Positions 42,746-57,106 are shown, counted from the first letter of the stretch. The stretch: 60,000 nt of DNA from Lineus longissimus (GCF_910592395.1 NC_088320.1:2172001-2232000); one strand, 5' to 3'. The notes: generated from the letters alone by a model not told the origin. Program-made: numbers and translations.

Positions 42746-45700
42746 GCCGGGGCAAATATACGTAATGGCGTATATGACATCATGATTTCTTCCATTGGGA
42801 ATCCTCCCACGGACATTTGCAGTACTTCACAGCTTCCCCAACAATCATAGATCATATTTAAGACAAGATTGATGAGCATTGCTTGACAAGATCAAAGTAC
42901 AATCCTCTAATCCTCGACGACATGTAAACCTATAAACGTCAATGACTTGAGTTATTTTGAGGCGAACGTGAAGTTCAAAGTTAAATTTATATAATGCGAC
43001 CCTCACGAACGACGAGGTAGGATGGTTTGTGGTGTAATCAAGTAAAGTGTAAATTCACTTACCCGAAACTAGTACATCATGTTGTAGGAGGACTCTGGGA
43101 ATTATTTTAAATCGTCGATTACATACACGTGTATACCACTTCATACCCCATGTACTTGGCCTGATGTACCACGCATGCACGTGTAGGCTATACACCTTTC
43201 CAGAAATGGGGCGCTGAGTGTCCGAAATAGTGATGTCATAAGGGGAAACTAGGCCTTATGGTGGAGGGACAAAGGAGACAGTCATGGTTGACCAACACAC
43301 TTGAATGCCTTTAATGACGGACAAGGGGGGAAAAATTAGTTCCAATGCAAGCCACCAATTTCGGGAAGCATGTATACAATGTAGCTTCCTGGTCCGCAAT
43401 GTCGGACAAAAACATGATGTAAACTTCTCTCTATGCTCGGTCGACACAGATGTAGTGTCTGCGCGATTATGTTGTCAGTAGAGGTCATTAAAACCCGCGT
43501 TGATAATAGAATGAAGCTTCTAAGGACTTGGTAGACACTGATTTCACTGAGAGCTAAACCGCTTTTCCAATTGATCATGAAACTTCGCCCAAATAATCAA
43601 CGAATATCGACGTGTTTTCGAAGATATTTACATGTAGTAAAATTGAAAGCGGCGAGATATTTGAAATTGTGATTGATTGTGGATTTGAAATTCGCTTATC
43701 TACTGTATAAATGGGTTGCTCGGGAATGATTAATCCAATAAGACAGTTTGATTTCAGATTTAGAAAAGATTTCGTCTTACTTCGTAATCTTGTTAGACTC
43801 AACTTGAAAGTAAGAGCAATTCTCTAAGAGCTTTTCATCTGAATTAACGATGCTGCTTTCTTTCTGACTCTGTAAATAACCTATAATTCCATGGGCGTTT
43901 TATGTATGAGGCGGATTTCGCAAATAGCCGAATTTTCTAACCGGCCAAAATAGAAATCATGAACATCTCATCTTATCAAGCTCCAGTTGACTAGAGCCGA
44001 TATGGAATTAATCATTCAGACAGGTTAGTTTGTTTGCATCACTTGCATAGCCAATTATCTCGCAAGTATAGGGTTGTGTCGGCCACTCTGCCTGTCTGAC
44101 TTTGTCCGACTGTCTGTCACTGAGCCGTAACATTGCCATGGCGAATTAACTGTAAGGGAAGCTGGCGTTACAGTGTCCAGGTTCATCAGATTGAATACAC
44201 CAGTAACGGGTCATCCGCCGAAATTCCCAGTGCGGTGATGGATGAGAGACTGTCTGAGAAAGGTTCCCTTAGCTCCCTCCATTCAACTTCCTAAAAGGGA
44301 GCTCAAAGAGTGTCCCGTTTTGTGAGTACACGCGATCGTATCAACTGTCTTCTTTGGACAACAGTTGGCTTTATGTCATGCTTGACCGAGCCGAATCTCA
44401 ACTGACATGATCAATCTCAACTTGAGGTAAGTAGTCGGTAAACCAAATGAGTCTTGTTGTGCTCTGCCAATCGCCTGGATAAATCCAATCAGTGTGGTGT
44501 CCAGCTCATGTCTCAACGGTGTCTCGTCAGCGCGATATTCATGATTTCATTTTTCATGTTTTTTCAATCAGATGGACTGAGCAAAGCTCCTCTTTTTCTT
44601 TTAATTTGGCTAGTGGCCATCTTGGAAACCATTTTAGCTCAGTTTTGTGACGGAATATTGATATAACCTGTCCCAGGAAAGAAAGCTGTACTACCACACC
44701 ACTTCCTCTAAGATCGCAAAATTGACATCAACCAAAACTGTTCTCCCCATATCCACTGCAAATGACATGCATTAGCATTACCTGAGGTGAGCACATGGTC
44801 CCTGGACCATTTCATTGGTACTTGCACTAGTTAATTGAAACTTTTACTGATTAAATGAAGGCGTCAGTAAACTCATTCGACTTGATTTGATTTGTCAGTG
44901 ATAAAACCCAGGATGCGCTTCCCTGTATGTTTGCATTCATTAACCCGCTCACTCTTATCGTCGAAGTTGCAATAGACCGGTGATATCAATGAAGTCGTAT
45001 CGTCTTGATCAGTGGCGGCAGAATACTACGCGATAAAACACTGATTTGCATGATAATGGCATCACCCTGAAACGTGTCATCATGTCTGAGAGAAAGCTGA
45101 CAGTACTACACGCCCTGGACTGGTAGCTGAATAGCGAGAAAGGTTCCGAGGCCGCTGATACTCGAGGGTGTTCAGCTTCGATACCACAGCCTTCAGGTTA
45201 ACCTTGAGATTGCATTATGAAGGAGTTGAGCGCAGTGCAGATGGAGGTCGGATTCTAATCCGGATTCTGATGGATCTAGCCCTGATCATGTTGACGTCCA
45301 TTATTTAGCCAAACATGCCAAAGAAGTATTTGTCTCCAGCATGAAAGACTCAGTCATTCAGACGTCCTGTTCCGTGAGGGTATAGTGATAGATGGCTGAT
45401 ATCCGCAACAGACGCCTCTAATAGCGTCTCTGATAGCTAGATGTCCGGTACGATTGACTGATGGATGGGCTGGTGGGATCACGGAAACTGACGGAAGGTG
45501 TGAAAAGAATTCTGTCTGCAGGAAAATATGTTGACTCTTTTTCCATGGAGATTTTGTTGACTGTCACACTGGCTAAATTAGGGTTAAACACGAGCAAGTT
45601 ACAAATGTAGCTTTTTGCAAGATGGAAAGCTATCGAATTATAAATTTTACGCCCACTCAAATAGAAAGAATAGGGATCGATTAAGAAGTTTAGAGTAGAA

Positions 45701-48188
45701 ATTTCTTGATTTAATACCTTACCTTTGTCACATAAAACAGCAATTTAGAGCCGAGATTTACGAGTTGGATTTTCACTTTATTGAAGAAAATTTCACGAAG
45801 AAAACCTCATAAAAAATGTTGCAGGAATAAAACTGCTACAGGTGTATCCCATTAGGGCATGACCGATGAGCCCGGGAGGTAAGTTATTGTCTTAGGATTT
45901 GACAGTTAATCTTCGCTTAACTATTCGCCATACGTCTTACGATAGCCATACGTCACAAGCATGAGGACTTATCAGACGGAAAACGATATGTCAACTACTT
46001 GCGCTTTGCACTTGATCGTCTTACATTTAAATAATTGATCCTGAGCACCAATTGATGATATCATTAAAAGACCAAGGTAATTCTTGCGAATATAGAGTAT
46101 TAAAAAAATGTCCATGAGGCTACTTTAAGTGTCAGTTCTACTTAGGCCTATAAGTGGCAATTATGGCTAAAGATGCTCTCTCTAAAGTATGACTTTCTTA
46201 ACGGTGTGATGGTACTACGAATCGAGGATTCAAAGCATCTTCTTTGTACTGTCCCCGTAAACTTTGGGCTCCAGCGTTGTCTCGCCTTCCATGCAGTGCA
46301 GGCTAAGGCATCTGAACAAAGCGTGGCGTAGATCTTTACCAATTCTTTACCAATCCACGTAGACACTGCTGATCACTCCAGCAAAGTTGCTAACAGCTGT
46401 AACCATTTCGGTGCAGGACAGTAGTAAGAATTGCAAATGTTATGTCTACCGAAATCCATCAATACGGTCTTATGTGCTGCTGCATTTGAATGAGCGACTG
46501 AAGATCGTCATCAGCACAGGACGAGTCCGTCAGTCGACAAGCAGCCGCCAATTATGATTCTCCAGGCTGTACTTTCCGTGATAAGCCGTAGTTTCGCATC
46601 CTGATAAGATATCCTATGTTTATTGCCGTTCGCGTGTTGGAGTGACTGGGCTGCTCTCCAATTTGTCCTAATAACCTCAAGTATTACGGCTGCTACGGGG
46701 ATTAATTGGAATTGTACTGATTTGTGGGGCTATTACTCAGGACCGATGGTGTATCGTACTCGGTAGCTCCTTCCGCTTGGAGCGATGGCCGGGTGTCATG
46801 TTTCTGTTTCCTTCCTCTGTATTTCCCATAATTGGTTAGGAAAAACCGGAAAACACTTCAATTCGCAGCCTTCTGTGTGTTCCTTTGCTGTCAATTCTCA
46901 CAAAATATGCCCTCCCACCTCATCCCCGCCATTGATGTTATGTTTAAAATGCCCCCGTGCAATGGAAGTGGTGACTGTCTGTTTCTATTGCATGGTGGCA
47001 GAAACCATTATGGTTCCTCAGTGGCCAATGGCTTTCAGCAACCTAGTCAAATCAAAAGCACACAATGGAATCATTTGTTCCCGAGACACTCTATCCCAGA
47101 GGACATTCAAAACTGTTACACCGGCAAATCAAGGGCAAGCGAATTGCCAAACCGAACTGAAGCATAAATGTTTACTCTTTGTAATTGTTTCATTCCGTAT
47201 TCTGCTGTGTCGTCTTAAAGTCAGTATCAACAAAGCCAGATAAGGTCCTTTGAGGTAAAGATGATAGATTGGTCTTTGAGATCGTTGTTGATCAGAAGGT
47301 CCAATATAAACATCACTGTTTGACTTATAAGCACTGGTCGACGATGCAGGAATAGATAACAGAGTCGAATAATAATGGACTGAAATAATGACGTGCAATA
47401 ATGACGTACATGTACATATATATCCCCGAAAGTTCGTTGCTGGCCTCAGACGGCGCTCATCTCTCAACTCGATATTTGAATATTTAACGTATCCTATCCC
47501 CAATGCCTTAGACCGATCATACACGATGACTATTGATAAGTTCCCAAAGTCGCCGGCCCGTTTTTAACATGAACGCAAAAAGCAACCATTGACATGGTAC
47601 GAAAGAAAGGTTAAGCTGTTCTTGAGTCCGAGCCGGACGAAAATTTGTAGTCCAACAGTGCGCTACATCGGGGCTTTGAAGTAATTGAGGTCGCGTTTGC
47701 GGCCGGCGAAGACGGTACTCAACCCTTCAGGCTGACAACATGGGCGGACAGAACCAAGGACGTGTCAACTCGATATGGCCGCCGCACGAACGCAAATATA
47801 CTAAAATAGTCATGAGCCCTGACTATGGTGCCTTTCTGGAATAATCATTCACGAGGACAACACTGTACGTTGTCTATTCTCTTGAATGATGCATTTTGGC
47901 GCCAACTGTTGAAATAAGGGGTCAAAGGTACTTCCTTTAAGAAGCCGATTCCCGGACAACAGTAACAAAATGCATTGTCTCACCATTTTTCACGACCCAC
48001 GACGCTTTGCCAAAAAGAACAAAGAAAGCTAGTCTAGATGGATTATTATCAACAAAGAACAAACACAAAAAACTGAATCCATTTGTAAGTGCTTTGTCCG
48101 TATCACTTTGGGGTCTTGGGCGCAAACCTCCGTTTGGATTTCTTTGATATTTGTTTTTAATCGACCAATGACCATGGAAACAGTCGTA
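42746..48188. other. No supported gene
   Basis: Over 5 kb without recognisable gene or repeat. The longest frame, 46785-47243 (+, 152 codons), begins MAGCHVSVSFLC but shows no domain and is rich in residues from chance frames; 47129-47524 (-) is its partial antisense. Frames at 43336-43802 (-) and 44454-44666 (+) are equally unsupported. Confidence 0.4.
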
Positions 48189-48363
48189 AGGCTGACGTTA
48201 CATAGGCCTCATTCGTTCACTTCCCACATGTCACGTTCCAGCTTTACTTAACGTTCCTCGGTGAATGCACGGCCTCGTGGCATGCATTCAGTGAGGAACG
48301 AACGCATTAAGGGGAACGTGACATGTGGGAAGTGAACGAATGAGGCCTATGTAACGTCAGCCT
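48189..48363. mobile_element. Foldback element with 51-bp perfect arms
   Basis: Arms 48189-48239 and 48313-48363 are exact reverse complements over 51 bases (starting AGGCTGACGTTACATAGGCC). The 73-base centre also pairs imperfectly (GTTCCTCGGTGAATGCA against TGCATTCAGTGAGGAACG), so the whole 175 bp can fold into one hairpin. No clear target duplication is visible. It is a small DNA element of unknown superfamily. Confidence 0.7.
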
Positions 48364-48699
48364 AGACTCACAATGTGAGGGTGATTGACAAAGCACCGCC
48401 CAGTGCCAACATCAACATGCCTTGGGCATCGACAAACCAACCAATAACCTTGTCCAAGAAGAAAGTATTTCTGGAAAGTCAGTAATTTTTGTTTTGCTGC
48501 TCAAAACAACGCTGATGCAGATAAAAGGCCCAGTCGGCCTCTTTTATCACTCTCAGTGAATCATTGCGTCAACATCCACTAGCGCCTCGCTGTCGTGTAT
48601 TTACAACGACAAACCTATGTTTGCCGGTATCACTGCAGGTATCGACCATGTTCAACCACTAATGATTTCCTGCCGACTCCCGCCGACATTGTTATTTTT
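48364..48699. other. No supported gene
   Basis: Nothing recognised between the foldback and the next candidate. Confidence 0.4.
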
Positions 48700-48891
48700 T
48701 TAGTGATTATTGAGGGAAAATTCGCAGCCGGTACTTCGTATGATCACAGCCTCGTTTAAGGAGTGCACTATATTCGCCTGGAACAAAGTACCTAAAATGC
48801 GCTGTACTTCACTAACGGAAAGTATAATGGGGGTGGCAGCCATGGATCGAATGTCCACACCATCCATCATGCTTGTCCTTGTACCTATGCG
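48700..48891 (-). other. Weak candidate exon, strand ambiguous
   Basis: On the minus strand 63 open codons read SMMDGVDIRSMAATPIILSV, then EVQRILGTLFQANIVHSLNE, before a stop. On the plus strand the same interval is bounded by a strong acceptor-like TTATTTTTTTAG (ending 48703) and a donor GG/GTGAGA near 48920, but every plus frame meets an early stop. I cannot decide the strand and recognise no family. Confidence 0.2.
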
Positions 48892-48925
48892 TCAGGTCGC
48901 AGATGCTCGCCGATTATATGGGTGA

Positions 48926-50031
48926 GAGACCGCGCTGAAGGTGATTTGGGTTGACTCGAAGAGCATGCAATACGGGACCGACAGCAAAGGCTTTCAGTAG
49001 TGCAGTATTGGGTAAAACACCGTAGAGAATATGAAAAACCCATAGAGAGTTTTTGATTTCACCGAAAAACCTCTGCAAGGTGCATATATTTATGTTGGCC
49101 GAAAAACCAATATTTGTTTTTCAAATCCTCAAAAACCTTTATTTTTAAGACTGGACAGCAGGAAGATGAGAGGTTTGACGTTGATTGACGCATACGTCAC
49201 CTTGAGAAAGGCTTGCAATCTCAATCATGCATAATTTTATCGTCTAAGCAGTCAATGGCTCTGATGATTACAATATAAGTGCTGATCTATCATCTAATTT
49301 CAGTTACCTTAGCATGGATAGAAACTGCCAGATAGATGCAAAGAAAGCTAAGGGCTGTTGACCATGCCAGAAAGCTAACCAGTTGTAATTAATGAGACAA
49401 AGGTAGCTATAGACAGACACTTTCGGCTCCCTCGAAGTGACAGTCAAATTACGGCTTCATCACATAGCGTGCGAAATTATCTCCTCGGCTGGCCGCCACT
49501 GACCCGGCTGGCTGACCATTCTGTGTGTGCGGGTGTGGCGAGGATGCCTCAATTATCGTCAAGTTATGGGTTGACCATATTCACCACTATCTTAAGATAA
49601 CCCACGCACCAAATCAGATTTTCTGATGTTCAGGAGAAAAATAAAATCTTGAAAATACATCAAACGGTAAAAGACCCTGAGATACCTTAACAAAAGAATA
49701 ACTATTGAAATACTTGTCTAAAACCTTTTAATACAGAAAAGCAAATGGTAAATGATTGACAGTAAGCCTTTCAGAAAAAGACATACATTCTTCTTTTGAT
49801 ATATTCGAACGGAAATGGTTTTGACATTGTATATTTCGTTTACTTTCAGCTGATTAATTTGACGGGTACTTTCGTGCTCGCAGCGATGAGAAAAAACGTA
49901 TTTCCCAATCACTTGTTGTTTTTCAGTTGTACAGGTACGCAGCTAAAATCACAGGCGCAGTCTACATTTGGCATACGCCAGGTCGAGGGCAGAACACCTG
50001 ACACTTAAGTATCGATCAATTCGCCATCTTG
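48926..50031. other. No supported gene
   Basis: AT-rich with short frames only. Confidence 0.45.
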
Positions 50032-50207
50032 CCAGTGTCATGTTTTTGAGTGTCTCCGTGTTCGAGTCTTTCCTTTCATCGTTTGGTAACGCAGAAACAC
50101 AGATTGATGCGTTTTTCTGTGTATCCCCGTATTGAAAAGCCGTGGTCTCTTTAGCCGTCTGTTATATGATACACTGAAATATGGAATAACCATTGGTGTT
50201 ACACCAG
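50032..50207 (+). mobile_element. Element Y, copy B (168 bp)
   Basis: Y spans 50036-50203, beginning TGTCATGTTTTTGAGTG and ending GGTGTTACA, flanked by CCAG on both sides (50032-50035 and 50204-50207). Shared internal text with copy A includes TTTTTCTGTGTATCCCC and TATTGAAAAG. It is clearly more diverged from copy A than the two C-run MITE copies are from each other, so Y activity is older. Confidence 0.7.
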
Positions 50208-53200
50208 CAATTGCGAAAAAGGCCGATGTGGCGGATGGGTTGCCTTTTTCGAGACGCCGGGATCGATTTAGAAACGACCTACTGATGTTCCTTCCGCTTG
50301 GTAATGCATATACTTAGAAGCAAGACTATCATATACATGTAGTCGACACAGGGGTCACTCAATTTGCAGTAAATTTCCCCCGAAATGGCCATAACGCCAT
50401 TACTTCTCTGCCTGTATGATTACGTATATTGTTCTGTATAACTATTTGAATATTTCACCAATGATACGAACGATATGATCGGATGTGAATGTGATGCTAA
50501 GCGCTTCTTCTCTAGAAAGTGATTAGGCTTGTATGTATATATATCCACGCACACCAAACGCCACATTTGCTTCACTGAACATGCCGAATGCGATTTGACG
50601 TGCGGAATGCGTATACATGTAAGTACATATACTTCACAACGCATGCGATCCTTGTTTTGTTTGCGTGCAGTTCGGCGTAAAATGGCATGCTTTGTCGCCA
50701 ATGCACACGCTGTCAAACAACCCTTTCCGGCTAATTGCATAAATTGCATTTACCCTTTTGTGGGGAAGCACCTAGCACATGTAAGTGGTACTTTACATAA
50801 TGTTTTACGTGGAGTGGAGAGAGTTCTTTCATGGGGGTCGATAATTGACATAATGATTGCGATTACGTAGCCGAGTCCTTGTATGCAGGGTACCTCCAAT
50901 GAAATATATCCTGTAAGGCCAACCGCACAGTTATGAACTTACGGCAATTGCAACATTAGGCATGGTGTTTTCCTCTTAATGATATCTTAGCAGCCTGTCG
51001 CAGTCTCATCCAGCCCAGGGTCAAAACGCTTAATAATCACCCTCAGGTGAGAAATGCTTAATGAACCTAATGGGTTTTGATTTTTTAATTACATTTTAAG
51101 ACGGATAGAAGCCGTGGGGGAGAAAGTGACTAAGCTTATCTCGGATGCATTGCCTGCTAATTGTTCCTAATGCATCCAAGCATGACAGCGCAATGTTCAA
51201 ATCGAACCCTCTAGCACACCTATTTTTCGTGCCACATTTTATAGTTAGATTTAGAAAGCTATCGCCTCGAGACTCCAATTAATGCGGATGTTTTTCTGAT
51301 TAATTAGCCATGTTGTTCTATAGTGACATGGGGCTGGGTTCCCAGCGCCACATGGGTTGATGTAATTGTCATCTGGGGAGCTCTAGTCAACTATTTTTTC
51401 CTGGTAAATGTCACGTATATATTGTTATACCCTTACCCTACAATACGCCAATTCTGACTGACCTTTGGTATTTGAGTCTTCGTTTATACTTACCCAGTCT
51501 AACAATTGACAATGCGATTACAGCATCATCGCTTGTTACGTAAATACCACGCGAGTACTACTTATTGTTTATGTAAACACTTACAAACAAATAATACCTC
51601 ACATTGTTGTGTCACAATTCCGCACCTAAGGCGAAGTTAATTAAAAGAATATGTAATCGCCTTTGTACCTGACACTCTAAGGTTGTAGGGGTATTTTTTA
51701 CTGTAAACTTTGCTTTTGTTTATGGAACTTTTACCGGAACTACAACACATAACATAACGGCGATGGGGGATCCAGGATGTTATAAAACGCACCTAAAGTG
51801 TCGGCTGTTCAAGGAACATTATCTGCGTTGAATCAGTTGTAGCGTCTTAACAGCAAATCGTACTGATGAGACAGACATTGTTATCGTTTGCATTGTTCGT
51901 TTCTTTGTATAGTAGGCCAGCATGTATAGAAATCGCGACAAACGCTTGCGCTCTTGGCCAAAGCTGAAAGCAATTCCAGTGTATTCTTATATGACAGTGA
52001 ATCATTTTCATGATTTTGTTATGATAGCGCTTGAAGCGAACGGTGCTTATTGTAAACGCACTGCTAACAGCCTAGCATCTGATCAAAAAACTACTATGCA
52101 ACATCACCCATAATGTCAACTGCTCGGTAAAACGGAGCGGAGAGCAACAATTTTGTTAATACACCATGTATTGCCGCAGGTGGAATTTTTGCCGAGCTTT
52201 GGCGTTCATGTCAATATCGTATTTTTAATCATAAAAGTCATCAGACCAGTCTTAGGAACGAACACCTCATATCCTTACCCAGGTGCTCTTTTATATGAAG
52301 ACACGACCGCATGTTATTTATTTTTAAACATCTATGTTACAGCACTAACATTTTCAACGTGTCTCTTGTCCTACTCTTCCTACCTGTAATTTACCAATGA
52401 TGAAGAGGAAAAATATGAAAAACGAAAATATCAAACGCGCCTGCCACATAAATGCGCTTACAATAATAAGTTGTTAAAAGTAATGGTTAAATGTCTCCAG
52501 ATTTTTCCCAGATCAGAGTGTTCATTTTTCCACAGCGCAACGCCTTAAAAACCCATTCATAGCCCGAGCAATTGTTTCATGAACTTTGCGACACCACATA
52601 CATGTAATTTTGTAGTTAGTAAAACTTGACTGAGATAAAACTTGACTGGTCACTTTCGTTGCTCATGCAGCTTAGGTCGGGTATCGGTGAATGGACATTA
52701 ACATGGTAAATTGCATCAGCAACTTCTAGACTAATCTGTTGAGGGGATTTAAGTTCTCCCTTAAGGTCAATGCAGACGTCTTCATGGCAATAGAGTATGC
52801 GGAATCATAATGGATTAGAGAGATTGGTCCGGCACTGATTTATTGAAGGTTTATCACGAAGTGACAGAAGGGTTGGGAAATACCCCTTTAATACGGTTAA
52901 TGGCTGTCGAGGAAAGTTTGATTGTCGTCGGGTTGCGGTTATGACCAGTACAAGGATTACGGTTAGGGAATGATCCGTAACATATTTGCAGTCAGCTCAC
53001 CACGAGTAGGCCACTGGGACTGTAGTAACACTTCTGCAACATCGTTTCATTTTAATTGGCGCAGTGGTAGCGACAACATGCGATTGAAGGTGGAAAACTA
53101 TAAAAGCAGACTACGCGTGCTACATAAATCACTTTACTGACGAAGTCTCACGGTCAACCAATCTTCTACCACGACTCAATTTCATGCTATTTGGAAGTCG

Positions 53201-54706
53201 TTTTGGATTTCGGTGGCCATCTTGGATTTGAGGCAAACTCTAAGGTGGCTCCAAAACATATTTGAAAGAGTATGGCCTCAGGATACCTTGACTGGAAAAA
53301 AGATTAGGTTTTTCTTGACTTTTTCCTTTCAACAACATGATCTTTACGATGTTTACCAAAGTATTGTCAGATCCAGACGTCAGACGAAAAGCCATTTAGC
53401 GCCAAAAGAACCAAAGGAATACGACCAAGTATGTAGAATTAGACCCGACAAATGTTTCTAAGCAACCGCATCCCAACGGATTGAGTTTACTTGATCCCAA
53501 TCATCTTTCCTTATTCAAGCTCATGGTATTCGAACAATGGTGCGGGCGAGCTGGTCACATCCTATGTCCGATTGCTTACGAAAGTATGGACATTGATTCT
53601 CGATCTTGACACATGCTTTTCAATCGATTGTGAGAAATGGTTCATTAATCTCTTAGTGTTCTGGAACTTTGTTTGAATTGCTGGAAATTTGTCGCGTGAA
53701 AGCCTCACGGGCGTTATTGAGTGTTAAGAGCTCTTTATAACTAGCGATTTTTCTTTGGTGGAAAGATTTATTGAATAAAAGTATATAATGCCAGTGAATT
53801 GGACTAGAGATTGATATTTTAACCCTGCAGTTTGATGGAAATTGGCGATAGGTTGTCAGAAACATACCCTTCAATCATATTCAGCTGGGACAGCTAAAAT
53901 CTAGGTCGTTTTTGGAGTAAGTGATGAAAACCTAAATTCAACCCCGATTAAGGTATCAATGATATACTTCAATATCATCTTCACCAAAACTACATTGTAA
54001 AACTAAAACTCAGTTATCACACATATCGTTTACCCTTGACAATATGCATACGTGTGATATGTCATACCCATCTGGTTTCTGTCTGCATGCCTGACGCCTC
54101 CTGGTAATTACATCCCAACACCCTTCGGCACCTAGATGACATCTCGTCGTTGCTGAGTGGCTTCCTCCATCACGAAGACAAAGTGAGTTTTTCATCCTGT
54201 TAATTCCATTCTGGGCCAAAATGTGCTGCGCTCGAGACAGCAAGATTGAATTAGGCTGGGTAAAAGAAACATCGCTTTCATGCAAGTGAACTTGTCAGAG
54301 AAGAGTTATGTTTTCAAAGGGTGCAATGATGATGAAAGCTTGTGAAACCCAATTTCCTACTTTTAATATTGTGTTCTTCCAGGACAGTGGTATTCTTTGC
54401 CTGATGAGTAATTACACATGGAGTTAATTTTACCCCGTAATCTTGTTTTACAGCGAGAGGTTGTCCACCCTGCTCACTCCCACATACACGCCGACGTCAT
54501 CACCGATGTTTAATTACAGAACAAGTGATATATTCCATTTCATTTAATTGGCGAACGTTTTCATATTGCTTCTTCACCTGCAACTTCACAATAGTACTTT
54601 AAATTTCAAATTGGATATGTGCATGATACGGAAATAACGTAGTCTTTCTCCAAGTCGAAGGCCATCACCATGCACGACCTAAAACATGGAAAATACGACT
54701 CCATTT
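50208..54706. other. No supported gene
   Basis: Frames near 50420-50870 overlap on opposite strands, and 53213-53461 (+) lacks motifs. No shared repeats recognised. Confidence 0.4.
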
Positions 54707-54718
54707 CCCCCCCCCCCT
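54707..54718. repeat. Poly-C tract
   Basis: An uninterrupted run of about 11-12 C, not associated with MITE arms. Confidence 0.85.
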
Positions 54719-55459
54719 TATGCACAGGTTTGATTTGGAATTGAGCATGTCATTGTGCAACCCGTTTTTTGGATATGAAATGATCTAATGAAGATTCGCG
54801 TAAAAGGTTACAACGCCGACACCGGTTACAAAAAAACACCGCCGTGGCCAAAGCAAAACATATAGAATATGCAATCACCTGTAGTGATTTCTTTGTCTCT
54901 TTCTCATGGCACCACATCAGCAATTCATCTGTGTTGGCCTAATTGCTCGTGTGGGGCCATTTCCCGTAAGTCCTTACAACCGTGATTGCAGATTATCTGT
55001 GTTCGATACCACAACACGACTCAGTGTAAATGAAGGAGGGCTAATCTGTCTTCTGATAATGGCCATTTGTTGTCTATCGTACGACGTCTGTGATCCTGTA
55101 GCAGGTGTAGAGGGAATGACCAACATCGGCTTCGTAAAAGGGATAACCATCGTGAAAAGCCTTTCATTGAGACTTTCATTAGTGGTGTGTCTCTCGATTG
55201 TCTATTCCAGTTCCACAGCCGCATGATTTTTTTCCCAATCGACATAACATTAGCGAATATCTTTTGGGCTTAGTAACCAGGCTATAAAGCAGCCCGACAT
55301 ATCAGTCCAAAAGAAGTCCCTGCTTACCACTTATCGACATGTCCTATAGAATTGGGTGATTAGGCAGCTATCTCCCCTAATGGGTCCTAATTCCCAAAAG
55401 GGTTTCCCGTTTGAAGAAAAGAGGTGCGCTCATCGAATTCTTCGTATAAAACATCGCGG
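54719..55459. other. No supported gene
   Basis: A 106-codon plus-strand frame (54906-55226) has hydrophobic patches (ICLLIMAICCL) but overlaps an antisense frame and has no recognised family. Confidence 0.4.
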
Positions 55460-55717
55460 CTAATTATTTCTGGCCGCCGGACCTGAAGGAATTCTTCTCC
55501 TCGATGTTGTGTAAGATGAATACGAATATCCTGTTTGTCGAGGATTCACGTTAGGGAAACCAATTACGACAAGGGTATAAAACTCTATAGCTTTACTGAA
55601 GCCATTATGACTAAAGCGTCCGCGATTGTCCGCATCGTTTGGGGCTCTGGGGTGCGAACTGAATGGTGAAATCTTTGAAGCCAGGTTTTCATTGAGCCTT
55701 TCTACCCGCCCAAACAT
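55460..55717 (-). other. Unassigned frame sharing a 40-bp end with 22.6 kb
   Basis: The frame ends RRIPSGPAARNN and stop. Its last 40 coding bases (plus strand 55461-55500, beginning TAATTATTTCTGGCCG) are about 85 percent identical by eye to 22598-22638, where another minus-strand frame has ISSAPTARNN. Upstream of this the two loci do not align. The shared piece could be the end of a dispersed element or of related exons. Confidence 0.3.
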
Positions 55718-57106
55718 AATTTTCTAATTGAAAAGTCTTGATGTTTTCTGGCAGACATGACAGAGTGCCTCTCCATTCCACAAGATTGCTAGTGAAAGGC
55801 AGGCTTTTCGCATAATCATGATATCAATTGCTCCGATTAGAAATTTTTCATGACAGATTACATCCAACTTTGCGCTAAGCGGAACTTTGGTAGGAACCAC
55901 TCCAGTGAAATTGTAAAGAATTGTGATAACTTTCGTGTGTAATACTAAGTAGCCTTTTGACGCAGGACGCGAACTCATGCACACGTTAGTAAACATGAAT
56001 GCCATACACCATTCCCTCGGGGTTCGGCCATAAAGTAGCGAGAAGTGTTTTGAATACGAAAGTTGAGTTCCTTTTATAAAACATTTCAGAAACGGTCCCT
56101 TGAAATATCTCGATAAGTGCCCCCCTATTGACAGTCTTCAAGTCAATTTCAGGCCGGATTTTGTGTTTAGAACCTAGAAGAATGAGTAGAACGTAGTATA
56201 GTGACCACAGAAAGCTCTCAGTATTCATTTATGTCAGTATCAGTGTGCAAGTAACGTCAATCCATTGTTCAAAATAAATTTTGTTTTTAAGATAACCTAC
56301 GACGCGATATTTTGTATCAGGTGAATCGAATTGTACTTTTTTAAACTCACTACAAGCAAACGAGTCGGTGAAAAGTGCATATACATGTACTTCCATGTAC
56401 ATTACCGCATCGATGAGCTTAATATCCAGTTAAATGACGTCTAGCATTTAACGAGATTACTGTGTTAAATAAAAGGAACAATACGGCCGAGATTAAAAAC
56501 ATAATTGAGGGAGGAGGTTTTTGGAGCAGATTGGAACTAACCACCCTAAACAACAAAAGACGCGGTCAATGGACTCTTCTTCCCGGTAATAACAATTGTA
56601 CCATAGTCCATGGTATTTAAGGTCACGGTCCTGCTGGAAGCCGTTTTCGTCGCAGGAAAAACCAACCTACCTTACTGACTTCCTGTTCCATTGAGACATC
56701 AACAATGGCAGGAATTAATATAAGAGGCTGTGAATTTGGCGTCGGCAAAATTCTATCGAGTTCTCAAATATGTGAAGGCGAAAAATAGTCAAGAAACATG
56801 CAATATGAAATGCAATTCTCTGGTCACAATACGTAATGTATCGCATTGCGCCAAACGAGAACACCAAACGAATGAATACCACATCCGCCCATTTCGTTCG
56901 ACTTGCCTTCAAATCGATATCAAATAATGTTTTATCACCTCCTTGTTGTAGACTGCTCAGGGAATGTCTCACACTGGCGCATGATGGCGTGATAAAGCCG
57001 AATAAGTGAACATTTATGGAAATTACGAGTTGACCCAAACGGAGAAAAGCGCTGCGCATATTATACGATTTAATAGCAATAGCTGTGCACTCTAGGTCAA
57101 AAGTGA
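55718..57106. other. No supported gene
   Basis: Minus-strand frames of 80-135 codons without motifs. The longest (56715-57122) runs into the Z element. Confidence 0.4.

Noticed and set aside
45215-45275. Possible third SINE head with a GGATTCTAATCC B-box-like sequence.
   Set aside because: The supposed A box is too close and poorly matched.
46785-47243. 152-codon plus-strand frame, the longest non-transposon frame in the window.
   Set aside because: No domain, no coherent signal or membrane segment, overlaps other frames and has chance-like composition.
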